64,000 nucleotides of DNA from Corallococcus macrosporus DSM 14697 (GTDB taxonomy: Bacteria > Myxococcota > Myxococcia > Myxococcales > Myxococcaceae): assembly GCF_002305895.1 (NCBI RefSeq), contig NZ_CP022203.1:2644501-2708500 (forward strand). Reading direction: 5' to 3'. Positions within the stretch are counted from its first letter, which is position 1. Every line of letters begins with the position of its first letter. Position numbers and translations under genes: made by a program. The notes under the pieces are model-generated. The model searched no databases, had not been told where the DNA came from, and saw nothing but the letters and a program-made list of their open reading frames with translations. Shown piece after piece: positions 27,917-38,216 of the stretch.

Positions 27917-30142
27917 ATGGCTCCTCTCACCGCGTCTCGTCTGGATGTGCTTCGCGCCGCCCTCCTCGTATGGGTGACGAGCTGCGCCACCCTGGTGCTG
28001 GAGCTGGCGGCCGCCCGGCTCCTGGCGCCCTTCATCGGGGCCTCGCTCCACACATGGACGAGCATCATCGGCGTGGTGCTCGCGGGCATCAGCCTGGGCA
28101 GCTACGCGGGGGGCCGGCTGTCGGAGCGGGGCGCGTCGTTCCGCTGGCTGGCGGGCCTCACCGCGCTGGGGGCGGTGCTGGCGCTGCTGCCGCTGGGCTG
28201 GGTGGCGGTGCTCGGCGATGGCGCCTCGCTGCGCCCCATCCCCGTGCTGCCCCGCACCTTCCTGCTCACCTTCCTGGGCTTCTTCCCCGTCAGCTTCGTG
28301 CTGGCCATGGTGACGCCGCTGGCGCTGCGGCTGCTGCTGCCGGAGCTGGGGCGCGCGGGGCGAATCGTCGGCCTGCTGTACGCGCTGGGCACGCTGGGGA
28401 GCCTCGCGGGAAACTTCCTCACCGGCTTCGTGCTGGTGGCGTGGTTCCCGGTGCCCACCATCGTCCTCACCGTTTCGGGCGCGCTGCTGCTGTGCGCGCT
28501 GCTGGCGCTGCCCAGGGCCTCCGTGGCCGCGCCGCCCGTCGTCCCGGCGGCCCCCGTGGCGGAGGCCGCGGCGGTGCGCCCGGGCGCCGCGCCGTCCGCC
28601 GCTGGCGTGGACCTGCGGACCCGGCCCATGCTGGCGTGCTTCCTGGTGGCCAGCGCGAGCTTCTGCACGCTCGCCATCGAGCTGGCGGCCAGCCGCATCC
28701 TGGCGCCCACCGTGGGCGTGTCGCTGCTGAGCTGGACGGGCATCATCGGCGTGGTGCTGACGGGCATGGCGCTGGGCAACTTCGTGGGCGGCCACCTCGC
28801 GGACCGCTGGCCCCGGCAGGGCGTGCTCGCCGGGTCCATGCTGCTGGCGGCGGCGAGCTGCCTGCTGATTCCGCCCGTCCACCAGTGGCTGGTGCTGAAG
28901 GGCCACTTCGACGGCCTGGGCCTCCAGGCGCGCATCGTCGCGTACACGGCCGCGGTGTTCCTCCTGCCGGTGACGGCGCTGGGGACGCTGTCGCCCCAGG
29001 TGCTTCGGCTGACGTTGGCGGACGTGGGGCGGGCGGGGCGCACGGTGGGCCTGCTGTACGCGTGGAGCACCGCGGGCGCGCTGCTGGGCTCGTTCCTCAC
29101 CGGCTGGTGGCTCATCGCGAAGGTGGGCGTCTACCCGCTGGTGATGGGGGCCAGCCTGGGGCTGGTGGCGCTGGCGGCGTTCGTGGGGCAGGTGTGGCGG
29201 CAGCCGCGCCTCTTCGGAGCCAGCGTGGGCACGCTCGCGCTGGCGGGCTCGCTCGGCGCGCTGGGCCTCTTCGCGTCTCCCTGCACGGAGGAGACGGACT
29301 ACTTCTGCATCCAGATCAACCAGGTGGAGCACGACGGCCGGCGCATCCTGGCGATGCAGTTGGACCACCTGACGCACACCACGGTGGACCTGGGGGACCC
29401 GTCGTACCTGGGCTACCCGTACTGCTACATCCACTCGGAGCTGATACGGCACGTGGCCGCGCGCACGCCCACGCCGCGGGTGCTGATGATTGGCGGCGGC
29501 GGCTACGTGGTGCCTCGCTGGGTGGAGACCTACGTCCCGCAGGTGCGCATGGAGGTGGTGGAGATAGACCCGGCCGTCACGCGCATCGCCCGGGAGCGCT
29601 TCGGCGTGCGGCCGGACACGCGCATCGCCTCCTTCAACCTGGATGGGCGCCAGTACCTCCAGGAGATGGCGGAGCGCGGCGCGTATGACTTGATTGTGCA
29701 GGACGCGGTGAATGACCTGTCGGTGCCCTATCACCTGATGACGCGCGAGTACGACGTGCTGGTGCGCTCGCTGCTCAAGCCGGAGGGCATCTACCTGTTG
29801 ACGGTCATCGACGAGATTCCCCGGGGCGCCTTCCTGCGCTCGGCCCTCCGGACGATGCAGGACGTCTTCCCCCACGTGGAGCTGCTCCACGACGCGCGCA
29901 GCGGCTCGAAGGGGCAGGGCGTCTACATCGTCGCGGGCTCGGGCCAGCCCATGGCGCTGGAGCGCCTGCCGGCGCTGCTGCGCGGCGCGGGCATCGAACG
30001 GCCGCGCACCGGCCGGGTGCCTCGCGCGGAGATTGACGCCTACATGGCCGCGGGCCCGGCGCATCTGCTCACGGATGACTTCGCGCCGGTGGACAACCTG
30101 CTCGCGGAGTTCTTCCTCCTCCGCGAGCAGGTCTCACCGTAG
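27917..30142 (+). CDS. Fused transporter-like / spermidine synthase-like membrane protein
   Basis: A 741-residue protein. The N-terminal 450 residues are membrane-embedded in two homologous halves: the first begins near residue 10 and the second near 238. Both contain Thr-Leu-Val/Ala-X-Glu-Leu-Ala-Ala-Ala/Ser-Arg followed by Leu-Ala-Pro. About twelve hydrophobic segments are present. The C-terminal domain (about 455-741) is of the spermidine-synthase type, with Met-Ile-Gly-Gly-Gly-Gly-Tyr (SAM/dcSAM loop), Val-Glu-Ile-Asp-Pro and Gln-Asp-Ala-Val-Asn-Asp. The activity of such fusions is not established; an aminopropyl- or methyltransferase reaction at the membrane is inferred. It ends one base before the stop of a convergent methyltransferase. 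Confidence 0.85.
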   Translation: MAPLTASRLDVLRAALLVWVTSCATLVLELAAARLLAPFIGASLHTWTSIIGVVLAGISLGSYAGGRLSERGASFRWLAGLTALGAVLALLPLGWVAVLGDGASLRPIPVLPRTFLLTFLGFFPVSFVLAMVTPLALRLLLPELGRAGRIVGLLYALGTLGSLAGNFLTGFVLVAWFPVPTIVLTVSGALLLCALLALPRASVAAPPVVPAAPVAEAAAVRPGAAPSAAGVDLRTRPMLACFLVASASFCTLAIELAASRILAPTVGVSLLSWTGIIGVVLTGMALGNFVGGHLADRWPRQGVLAGSMLLAAASCLLIPPVHQWLVLKGHFDGLGLQARIVAYTAAVFLLPVTALGTLSPQVLRLTLADVGRAGRTVGLLYAWSTAGALLGSFLTGWWLIAKVGVYPLVMGASLGLVALAAFVGQVWRQPRLFGASVGTLALAGSLGALGLFASPCTEETDYFCIQINQVEHDGRRILAMQLDHLTHTTVDLGDPSYLGYPYCYIHSELIRHVAARTPTPRVLMIGGGGYVVPRWVETYVPQVRMEVVEIDPAVTRIARERFGVRPDTRIASFNLDGRQYLQEMAERGAYDLIVQDAVNDLSVPYHLMTREYDVLVRSLLKPEGIYLLTVIDEIPRGAFLRSALRTMQDVFPHVELLHDARSGSKGQGVYIVAGSGQPMALERLPALLRGAGIERPRTGRVPRAEIDAYMAAGPAHLLTDDFAPVDNLLAEFFLLREQVSP

Positions 30143-30143
30143 C

Positions 30144-31169
30144 TCAGCGCTTCACGGCTTCGATGATGCACGTGCCGGCCTGGGTGGGGCGGATGCCCAC
30201 CAGCTCCCAGGACGTCTGCGTCAGCAGCGCCTGGAATTCGGGGACCGTGCGCTCCCGTCCGTCCACCAGCACCAGCATGTTGAGGTCCAGCAGGGGCACG
30301 GGCGAGGGCGTCTGGTTGTCGGGCATCACCAGCTCCAGCACGAAGAGCCGGGCCCCCGCGGGCGCCGCCGCGTGGAGGTTCCGCAGGAGGGTGGTGGCGG
30401 CGCCGTCATCCCAGTCGTGGAGGATGTGCTTGAGCAGGTAGGCCTCGGCGGCCGGGAGGCCCGGCTCGAAGAAGCTGCCCTTGACGAGCTCCACCCGCCC
30501 GGCGAGCCCCTGGGCCTCCAGCGGGGCCCGCGCGCCCTCCAGGACATGCGGCAGGTCGAAGAGGATGCCCCGGCAGGAGGGGTTGGCGCGCAGCACCTGC
30601 GCCAGCAACGCCCCCTGGCTGCCGCCAATGTCCGCCACGTGGGCGAAGGGGGAGAAGTCGACCTGCTGGGTCAGCTCGTGGGCCACCAGGGCGGACAGGT
30701 TGCCCATGGCCCGGGCGAAGTGCCCCGCCTCTTCGGGGTGCCTCGCGAAGTGCTCCCAGATGTCCGTCCCCAGGGCCTCGCGCACCGTGGACTTCCCGGT
30801 GCGGATGGCCTCCGTGAGCTGCCCCCAGGGCAGCCAGTGGGAGCGGTCGCTCTGGGAAATGGCAATCTCCCGCAGCGAGCCCGGGACGTCCGAGCGGAGC
30901 CCTTCACCCATGGGCGTCAGGGCGAAGGTCCGCGCTCCCACCTCCTGGAAGATGCCCACGGTGATGCCGCCGCGCAGCAGCCGGTACAGGCCGTCCGGAC
31001 TGATGCCGAGCTCCGCCGCCAGCGCGTCACTGCTCCGAGGGCCCCTGGCAAGCAGGTCCGCGATACCCAGACGGGCCGCCGCGCCAATGACCTGGGTATG
31101 CCAATAGCCGCCAATCCGCTCATAGAGGAGCTGCGTGGGAAACGGAGTCCCGCCGGGGGTCTTGTCCAT
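30144..31169 (-). CDS. O-methyltransferase (class II, hydroxyindole/caffeate type)
   Basis: A 341-residue SAM-dependent O-methyltransferase with the fold used by acetylserotonin and antibiotic O-methyltransferases. An N-terminal winged-helix dimerisation domain (about 15-100, Leu-Gly-Ile-Ala-Asp-Leu-Leu) is followed by the SAM motif Val-Ala-Asp-Ile-Gly-Gly-Ser-Gln-Gly. The catalytic His region is Lys-His-Ile-Leu-His-Asp-Trp-Asp-Asp. The substrate is probably a phenol or a secondary metabolite, but no biosynthetic genes are adjacent. The gene follows the coiled-coil gene (31255-32283) by 85 bases on the same strand. Its stop nearly touches that of the convergent fused synthase. Confidence 0.87.
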   Translation of the reverse strand: MDKTPGGTPFPTQLLYERIGGYWHTQVIGAAARLGIADLLARGPRSSDALAAELGISPDGLYRLLRGGITVGIFQEVGARTFALTPMGEGLRSDVPGSLREIAISQSDRSHWLPWGQLTEAIRTGKSTVREALGTDIWEHFARHPEEAGHFARAMGNLSALVAHELTQQVDFSPFAHVADIGGSQGALLAQVLRANPSCRGILFDLPHVLEGARAPLEAQGLAGRVELVKGSFFEPGLPAAEAYLLKHILHDWDDGAATTLLRNLHAAAPAGARLFVLELVMPDNQTPSPVPLLDLNMLVLVDGRERTVPEFQALLTQTSWELVGIRPTQAGTCIIEAVKR

Positions 31170-31254
31170 GCCTGGAGTCTAACATTGCTCAATGCCTGTC
31201 ATCACCAGGGCTGGCGGCAATAAGCCGTGAGCCGAGACACCCCGGCGGCGAGGG

Positions 31255-32283
31255 CTACTTGCCCTTGCTATAGTCGCGGCTGGCGATGACGCCCTGGACC
31301 TCGGCCAGCGCGCGGGCGCCGGAGGCGGACTCGAGTGCCTTCTCGGCGATGGCCTGGACCTGGCGCTTGGCCTCGGCCAGGTCCGTCTGGAGCGTCTGGA
31401 GCGCCTGGGCCTGCTTGGAGGCGGTCTCCTTGAGCGAGGCAATCTCCATGGCGGCGACGCGCTGCGCCGTCTCCGCGTCCTTGGTGGCCAGGGTGAGCTT
31501 CAGCTCCCACTCCGACTTCACCCGGTTGCCCGTCACGGTGGCGGCGGTGTCCGTCTCCTTCTTGAGCACCAGCGGGAAGTCCGCCACCTGCTTGCGCAGG
31601 TCCTCCAGCTCCTTCTCGCGCTGCTTCAGCGCCTCCTCGCGGGCGGCCCACTCCTTCTCCAGCTTCTCCTTGCGGTCGCGCTCGGCGGCGGCCTGCTGGC
31701 GCAGGGACTCCGCGAAGGCGTCCTGCTCCTTCTTGCGCTGGAGCTGGGTGTCATAGGCGTACGCCTCCTCGGCGCGCCTGCGGGCCAGCTCGGTGGCCTG
31801 CCGCTCCTCGGCCTGGTCCGCGGTGGCCTTCGCCCGGGTGTCCTCGATGTCCTTCTGGAGCCGCTCCATCTCCGCTTCCAGCTCCGCCTTCTTCTTGTCG
31901 TACTCGGCCACGAGCACGTCGATGGCGCTGGCGGCCACGTCCTTGCCGTGCAGCCCGCTCAGCTCCTCCGTCTTGAGCTGGATGGCCTCGTCGAGCTGCT
32001 TCAGCTCCTCCACCAGCGAGATGACCTGCTCGTTGATGCCGGCCAGCGTCTTGTTGATGGTGAGGCCCGCCTCGGTGACCTTCTTCACGGCGGATTCGGC
32101 GGTGAGGCTGGACACGTCCGCGAGGACGTTCTTCGCGTGGGCGTCCTGCGCGTCCTGCTCCTTGGCGGAGACAATGGGCTTGTTGCGCGCCTTGCGAGCG
32201 AGCTCCTCGAAGGCGGCCTTGGTGGCCTCGGTGGAGCGGTTGCGGGCGACGACGTTGCGCTTGGACGTCTTGCGAGTAGCCAT
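31255..32283 (-). CDS. Cytoplasmic coiled-coil protein
   Basis: A 342-residue protein without signal peptide or membrane segment. The N-terminus is basic (Met-Ala-Thr-Arg-Lys-Thr-Ser-Lys-Arg). From about residue 70 to 330 it is a nearly uninterrupted Glu/Lys/Ala/Gln-rich helix with heptads, so a long coiled coil is expected. No known family was recognised. It could be a cytoskeletal or scaffold protein. ATG 32283 is the natural start; the frame upstream lacks coding character. It is divergent from asnS with 272 bases between. Confidence 0.7.
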   Translation of the reverse strand: MATRKTSKRNVVARNRSTEATKAAFEELARKARNKPIVSAKEQDAQDAHAKNVLADVSSLTAESAVKKVTEAGLTINKTLAGINEQVISLVEELKQLDEAIQLKTEELSGLHGKDVAASAIDVLVAEYDKKKAELEAEMERLQKDIEDTRAKATADQAEERQATELARRRAEEAYAYDTQLQRKKEQDAFAESLRQQAAAERDRKEKLEKEWAAREEALKQREKELEDLRKQVADFPLVLKKETDTAATVTGNRVKSEWELKLTLATKDAETAQRVAAMEIASLKETASKQAQALQTLQTDLAEAKRQVQAIAEKALESASGARALAEVQGVIASRDYSKGK

Positions 32284-32555
32284 GTGACTCTCCGGGTAGG
32301 GCACGGCCAGGGCAGGCCGCAAGGCCCGCGAGGGACGTGAGGGTTTCGTGGAATCGCTGGTCCCCTTTTCGGGCGACCATGGAGAAAAGATACCTGGAGG
32401 GTCTGACATGGTTGGCCGGGTTTCAGGCGGCCGGACGGGGTGCTTGGAGCCCCCAGCAGCGCCCGCCAGCGGCCCTGGGGGCCACAGCGCCCTTGTCCTC
32501 GGGGCCGGGGCCCGGCTAACTCGCAGTCCCCGAAACGGCTCAAGGGAGAGCGTCA

Positions 32556-33956
<1,401 letters not shown>

Positions 33957-33972
33957 CCACCGCGCCCTGGGC

Positions 33973-35712
33973 TCAAGGGAGCGCGCTCTCCAGCGCGCCC
34001 CAGCGGGTCCGAATCCACTGGCGCACGTACTCGACCTCCTCCTCGTAGGAGTTGAAGTCCTGGCGCGTGTGCCAGTGGGGGAAGTTGCCGTAGCCGCCCC
34101 ACGGGTCGTTCGGGTCGCCGAAGCCCTGGTGCTTCGCGCCCCACTTCGCCCAGTCCCGCCGCGCGGAGGGCGCCGTCTCCCGGACGTAGCCGTCGATGAG
34201 GGCCATCATCACCTCCACGTTCAGCGTGTCGCGCAGCAGCGCCCGGTAGCGCTCGCGCATGGGCCCGGCGAAGGTGGCGTCAGCCAGCATGCGTTGGAAG
34301 AGGAGGTTGTCCGCCCGGAAGTCGGGCCGCGACGTGGGCGAGGTCCGGGTGGTGTCGTAGGACTGCCCGAAGCTCGCGTCCAGATCCCAGGGGATGAAGC
34401 GCCAGGGGCCGCCGGTGGCCGGGTCGTAGGCGTGGTAGGCGTTCTTCGCGGACGAGTCCACGCCCAGGATGAGCGTGTTGAAGATCCACCAGTCCTGGTA
34501 GTCCTGCACGTTCATCCGCTGCGGGAAGCCGGCGCGGAAGGCCTCCGCGTCCGAGTCCGCGATGAAGGCGGTCAGCGCCTCCATGGGGGTGAAGGCACCC
34601 GGCTCGCCTTCCTCGGGAGAGCCTTCCTTCTTCTCATAGCCCTCGCGGAGGGCGTCCTTGGGCGTGCCGTCCTTGCGCAGCCGGGAGAAGTTGGCGCGGT
34701 TGTCCACGGCCTTGAAGAGGTCCGCGTCCTTGTCGACGCCGTGCGCGGCCATCAGGCGCTTGTTGACGTGGTCCGCCACCGTGTAGAGGCCGACGTACTC
34801 GTTGTTGACGTAGAGCACCGCGCTGTAGGTGCGCAGGTGGAGGTGGCCCGGGCTCATCCGGCTCCACACGTCGAAGGCGAGCCGCGAGCGCAGGTAGGCG
34901 TTGTCATTGAACGTGGTGATGAGCACCACGCGCTTGCGGTCCTTGAAGCCATTGCCGAAGACGGGCTCGCTGAACAGGTCCTCGTCCGGGAACTTCAGCG
35001 TGAGGCTGCGCTTGGGGAAGACGCTGGAGGTGGCGCCGCGGTATTTCGCCTCCAGGTTGAAGCGCCGCCCCCGGTAGACGAGCTGCACCGGCCGGTGGCT
35101 GCCCCCGGTCAGCTTGCCCTCGAAGGAGAGGTGGAACACTGGCAGGCCGTACTCCTCCGTGTAGGCCACCGGGTCGACGATGGGGACGTTGCCGGGCGCG
35201 GACTCGTTCTCCGCCACGCCGACCTTGAGCGTGCCCGTCTCGCCGGTGCCCTGCTCGCGCAGCGTGAGCTGCCACACGGCGGCCTGGTCCTTTCCGGGCG
35301 TCCAGCTCAGGGTGCCGCTAATCTCATCGAACCGGGCGCCCGGAGGCAGGTTGTCCACGGTGAAGCGCGTGCCCGGCTCGGCGTGGCCGGTGGCGCACGT
35401 CACGGTGGCGGAGACGGGCTCGCCCTCGAGCACCCACTGCGGCTCGCCCGCGGTGGGCATACAGCGACTGGACTGCGGCGGCGGGCCGCCATCGGGCTCG
35501 CCCGCGTCTGGCTCGCCTGGGCCCGTTCCGCCGTCGGGCGTCGTGCCTCCGTCCGGGCGGGTGGAGGGCGTGCCCGCGTCGGGGAGGGCGCCGTCGTCAG
35601 GCGCCCCGTTGATGGGGTCCGGCGCGCCATGGCCTCCGGCGCCGCCACCACACGCCACCACCAACCCCGCGACCCCTGCCAGAAACAACCTTGGAAAGCG
35701 CTTCCCGCCCAC
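33973..35712 (-). CDS. CotH-kinase-family lipoprotein
   Basis: A 579-residue exported protein. The GTG start at 35712 has GGGGGGAGGG upstream and yields a signal peptide ending Gly-Leu-Val-Val-Ala-Cys (lipobox). A long Asp/Pro/Gly-rich linker (about 25-75) follows, then a putative Ig-like domain. The C-terminal 400 residues are a CotH domain: Lys-Tyr-Arg-Gly-Ala-Thr-Ser and Lys-Arg-Ser-Leu-Thr-Leu-Lys in the first lobe, then Pro-Trp-Asp-Leu-Asp-Ala-Ser-Phe-Gly, the typical metal-binding Asp segment. CotH proteins of Bacillus are spore-coat protein kinases. Here an extracellular kinase or cohesin-like role is inferred only. It follows the AbiGi-like gene by 159 bases on the same strand. Confidence 0.86.
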   Translation of the reverse strand: MGGKRFPRLFLAGVAGLVVACGGGAGGHGAPDPINGAPDDGALPDAGTPSTRPDGGTTPDGGTGPGEPDAGEPDGGPPPQSSRCMPTAGEPQWVLEGEPVSATVTCATGHAEPGTRFTVDNLPPGARFDEISGTLSWTPGKDQAAVWQLTLREQGTGETGTLKVGVAENESAPGNVPIVDPVAYTEEYGLPVFHLSFEGKLTGGSHRPVQLVYRGRRFNLEAKYRGATSSVFPKRSLTLKFPDEDLFSEPVFGNGFKDRKRVVLITTFNDNAYLRSRLAFDVWSRMSPGHLHLRTYSAVLYVNNEYVGLYTVADHVNKRLMAAHGVDKDADLFKAVDNRANFSRLRKDGTPKDALREGYEKKEGSPEEGEPGAFTPMEALTAFIADSDAEAFRAGFPQRMNVQDYQDWWIFNTLILGVDSSAKNAYHAYDPATGGPWRFIPWDLDASFGQSYDTTRTSPTSRPDFRADNLLFQRMLADATFAGPMRERYRALLRDTLNVEVMMALIDGYVRETAPSARRDWAKWGAKHQGFGDPNDPWGGYGNFPHWHTRQDFNSYEEEVEYVRQWIRTRWGALESALP

Positions 35713-35871
35713 CGGGTCCCTCCCCCCTCGAACGCAACGTCCCGGCATGCAGGGTTAACCATTCCGTGACGCGCCCGGCACCCCCCTCGGTGCTGGCCGG
35801 TGTCGGCCCGTGGACGTCCGGGCGCTACGCCGCGGCCGGTGGCCCGAACCAGGTCGTCAGCGCGCCAGGCG

Positions 35872-36582
35872 CTACCCGGCCTTGAGGCGCACGGCGTCCG
35901 AGGCGTGCCTGGCGAGCGCCTCGGCGATCTGCTCCGCCTTCCACAGCGGGTCCAGGCAGGGGCAGAAGTAGCCGGGGCCCGCCTTCTCGCGCACGGCCCA
36001 GGCGAAGAAGTCGCGGGCGGTGTCGTGGAGCTCCTCGGGGAGGAAGAGGGCGGAGACGTCGTACTCGGTGAAGCGCAGCAGGCCCGGCACGCGCCACTCG
36101 CGCTCCCAGTCGAAGCGGTAGCTGTAGGGGGCGTTGTGGTGGTCGCCCTGGATGTCCACGAAGGGCGTCATGGACCAGATGGGCTCTTGCTGCGGCGAGG
36201 GCGACGCGAGCGCGCGCTCCACCTGGTGCTTCAAGGCGGCGTGGGCGGGGGAGGCGTACTGGACGTACCAGACGGGGCCGCCGCCCTGGGAGAGGATGTA
36301 GCTCTTGCTGAAGCCAATGCCATACAGGCTCCGGCGCTGGACGAGCCGGGCGAGCTGGTCCAGGGGTATCTCACTGAAGCAGACGGAGCGGTGGCGCTCG
36401 GCGACGGCGGGCTCGCGGCGGGCGATGCCGAAGCCCTCGGCGCCAGGGATGAGCGTCCGGGCGCCCAGGATGCTCATCATGTTCTGGTAGGCGTCATGAT
36501 AGGGCGGTCCCGGCTTCGTGAAGTGGACCACGAAGTCAGACATGTCCCGCCACTGTGGATTCGTCTGGTAGCCGAGCATCAT
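35872..36582 (-). CDS. AbiGi-like protein (possible abortive-infection component)
   Basis: A 236-residue cytoplasmic protein. Segments Val-His-Phe-Thr-Lys near the start, Ser-Val-Cys-Phe-Ser-Glu-Ile-Pro-Leu-Asp, Tyr-Gly-Ile-Gly-Phe-Ser-Lys and Gly-Gly-Gly-Pro-Val-Trp-Tyr-Val resemble proteins annotated as AbiGi, the partner of the phage-abortive AbiG system. The resemblance is from memory and should be checked. ATG 36582 has GGAG five bases upstream, whereas the frame is open to 36645 without one. No AbiGii-like partner is adjacent, so it may be an orphan or act with an unlinked gene. Phage defence is inferred. Confidence 0.5.
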   Translation of the reverse strand: MMLGYQTNPQWRDMSDFVVHFTKPGPPYHDAYQNMMSILGARTLIPGAEGFGIARREPAVAERHRSVCFSEIPLDQLARLVQRRSLYGIGFSKSYILSQGGGPVWYVQYASPAHAALKHQVERALASPSPQQEPIWSMTPFVDIQGDHHNAPYSYRFDWEREWRVPGLLRFTEYDVSALFLPEELHDTARDFFAWAVREKAGPGYFCPCLDPLWKAEQIAEALARHASDAVRLKAG

Positions 36583-36874
36583 CCCTACTCCGTGGGCAAT
36601 GTCCCGGACGGTGCGGGGGGATGCAACCCGAACGTCGCGCGGCACGCGGCGCCTGCCTGTCTTGCATTCGGGCGGGCGGGGGCGCGGCGGTCGATGCGCC
36701 AGCGGGGTGAATGGACATGGCGTGCACTGCCTTCCAGTCAGCGAAGCTTCAGCCCGCGCATGGGCTGTTCATTCCCGTCCGGCGCGCATCCGAGGCCGGC
36801 GCCAGCTCGTTGGAGGCCCCGCGCGGGCGGGCTACCATGGGGCGCTTCTTGACGAGGGAACGCTCCTGAAAACC

Positions 36875-37279
36875 ATGCTCCGAAATGGCCGCCTGGCGCT
36901 CGCCGCCGTGCTCGTCCTGGCCCTGTCGCCCCTGGCCCTGGCCGCCGCGGGCAGTCCGCGGCTCCAGGCCTTCTTCCAGCAGGACCTGACCAGCACGGCC
37001 TACCAGCAGAAGGTCTACTCGCGCGTCGCGGGCAAGTGGCGGCAACCCGGCGCCAAGGGCACGCCCAAGCTGGGGCAGAAGACCGTGGTCCGGGCCGTGA
37101 TTGGCCGGGACGGCAAGCTCATCTCCGCCGAGGTGTCCACCGAGTCCGGCTCGAAGTCGTGGGACGCGGCCGCGCTGTCGGCGGTGAAGAAGGCCGCGCC
37201 CTTTCCGCCGCTGCCGGCGAGCTTCCCCCTGGCCACGCTGGATGCCCACTTCCACGTGGCCTGGGTGGCCAGCCCGTAG
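36875..37279 (+). CDS. Small secreted TonB-C-like protein
   Basis: A 134-residue protein with a signal peptide (Leu-Ala-Ala-Val-Leu-Val-Leu-Ala-Leu, cleavage near residue 23). The mature part resembles one TonB C-terminal domain: Tyr-Ser-Arg-Val-Ala-Gly-Lys-Trp, then Thr-Val-Val-Arg-Ala-Val-Ile-Gly-Arg-Asp-Gly-Lys-Leu. A typical Lys-Lys-Ala-Ala-Pro-Phe-Pro-Pro-Leu-Pro ending appears, with a final beta strand. It lacks the N-terminal membrane anchor and Pro-rich spacer of true TonB, so it cannot transmit energy by itself. Possibly a periplasmic adaptor. It lies 58 bases upstream of deoD. Confidence 0.7.
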   Translation: MLRNGRLALAAVLVLALSPLALAAAGSPRLQAFFQQDLTSTAYQQKVYSRVAGKWRQPGAKGTPKLGQKTVVRAVIGRDGKLISAEVSTESGSKSWDAAALSAVKKAAPFPPLPASFPLATLDAHFHVAWVASP

Positions 37280-37337
37280 GCCGGGCCGGTGAATGGGGAG
37301 GGCGCTGGCGGGCGGGCACGCGGTATATGGTTCGCCC

Positions 37338-38057
37338 ATGGCGACTCCTCATATCTCCGCTGCTCCTGGTGACTTCGCTGACGTGGTCCTCATGCCCGGC
37401 GACCCGCTCCGGGCCCGTTACATCTCCGAGCGCTTCCTGGAGGGGGCTCGCGAGGTCAACTCCGTGCGCAACATGCTCGGCTTCACCGGCACCTTCCGGA
37501 GCCGCCGGGTGTCGGTGATGGGGCACGGCATGGGGGTGCCCTCCATCTCCATCTACGCCACGGAGCTCGTCAAGGTGTACGGCGCCCGCGTCCTCATCCG
37601 CGTGGGGAGCTGCGGCGCGCTGAGCACCGACGTGAAGGTCCGCGACGTCATCGTCGCGACGGGCGCCGGCACGGACTCGAACGTGAACCGGATGCGGCTG
37701 ATGGGCCATGACTTCGCCGCGGTGGCGGACTTCACGCTCGCGCGCCGGGCCATGGAGGCCGCGGAGCGGCGCAACAAGGCTGTACGCGCCGGCCCCGTCT
37801 TCACCTCCGACCTCTTCTACCACCCGCAGGAGCAGCTCAACGCCACCCTGGCGCGCATGGGCGTGCTGGCCGTGGAGATGGAGGTCGCCGGGCTCTATGG
37901 CGTGGCCGCCGAGTCGGGCGCCCGCGCGCTGGCGCTCCTCACGGTGTCCGACCACATCATCACCGGGGAGAAGCTCACGCCCCAGGAGCGGCAGACGACG
38001 TTCGACGAGATGATTGAGCTGGCGCTGGACGTCGCGCACGCCGAGCCCACCCCGTAG
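37338..38057 (+). CDS. deoD: Purine-nucleoside phosphorylase, DeoD type
   Basis: DeoD cleaves purine nucleosides with phosphate, releasing the base and ribose-1-phosphate, for salvage. The protein is 239 residues, as in E. coli. Characteristic segments are Met-Pro-Gly-Asp-Pro-Leu-Arg-Ala (phosphate site), Arg-Val-Gly-Ser-Cys-Gly-Ala, Glu-Met-Glu-Val-Ala-Gly-Leu-Tyr (ribose site), and Ser-Asp-His-Ile, which carries the catalytic Asp. ATG 37338 is chosen for length. The gene is probably monocistronic, possibly read with the preceding small TonB-like gene. Confidence 0.94.
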   Translation: MATPHISAAPGDFADVVLMPGDPLRARYISERFLEGAREVNSVRNMLGFTGTFRSRRVSVMGHGMGVPSISIYATELVKVYGARVLIRVGSCGALSTDVKVRDVIVATGAGTDSNVNRMRLMGHDFAAVADFTLARRAMEAAERRNKAVRAGPVFTSDLFYHPQEQLNATLARMGVLAVEMEVAGLYGVAAESGARALALLTVSDHIITGEKLTPQERQTTFDEMIELALDVAHAEPTP

Positions 38058-38216
38058 GGCCTTGATGGAGAGCAGGCGGGCAAGGTGCCGTCACGGCCCG
38101 TCCGCTCTGGATGTACGAGACGGCCGCTCTCGGAGCGCTTCCGGGCGCGGGGGGGCGGCCAGATTTCCTGGACGGTGCTTTGTGCCCAGCAGGATTCCGG
38201 GCCATCCTCCGCCCCG

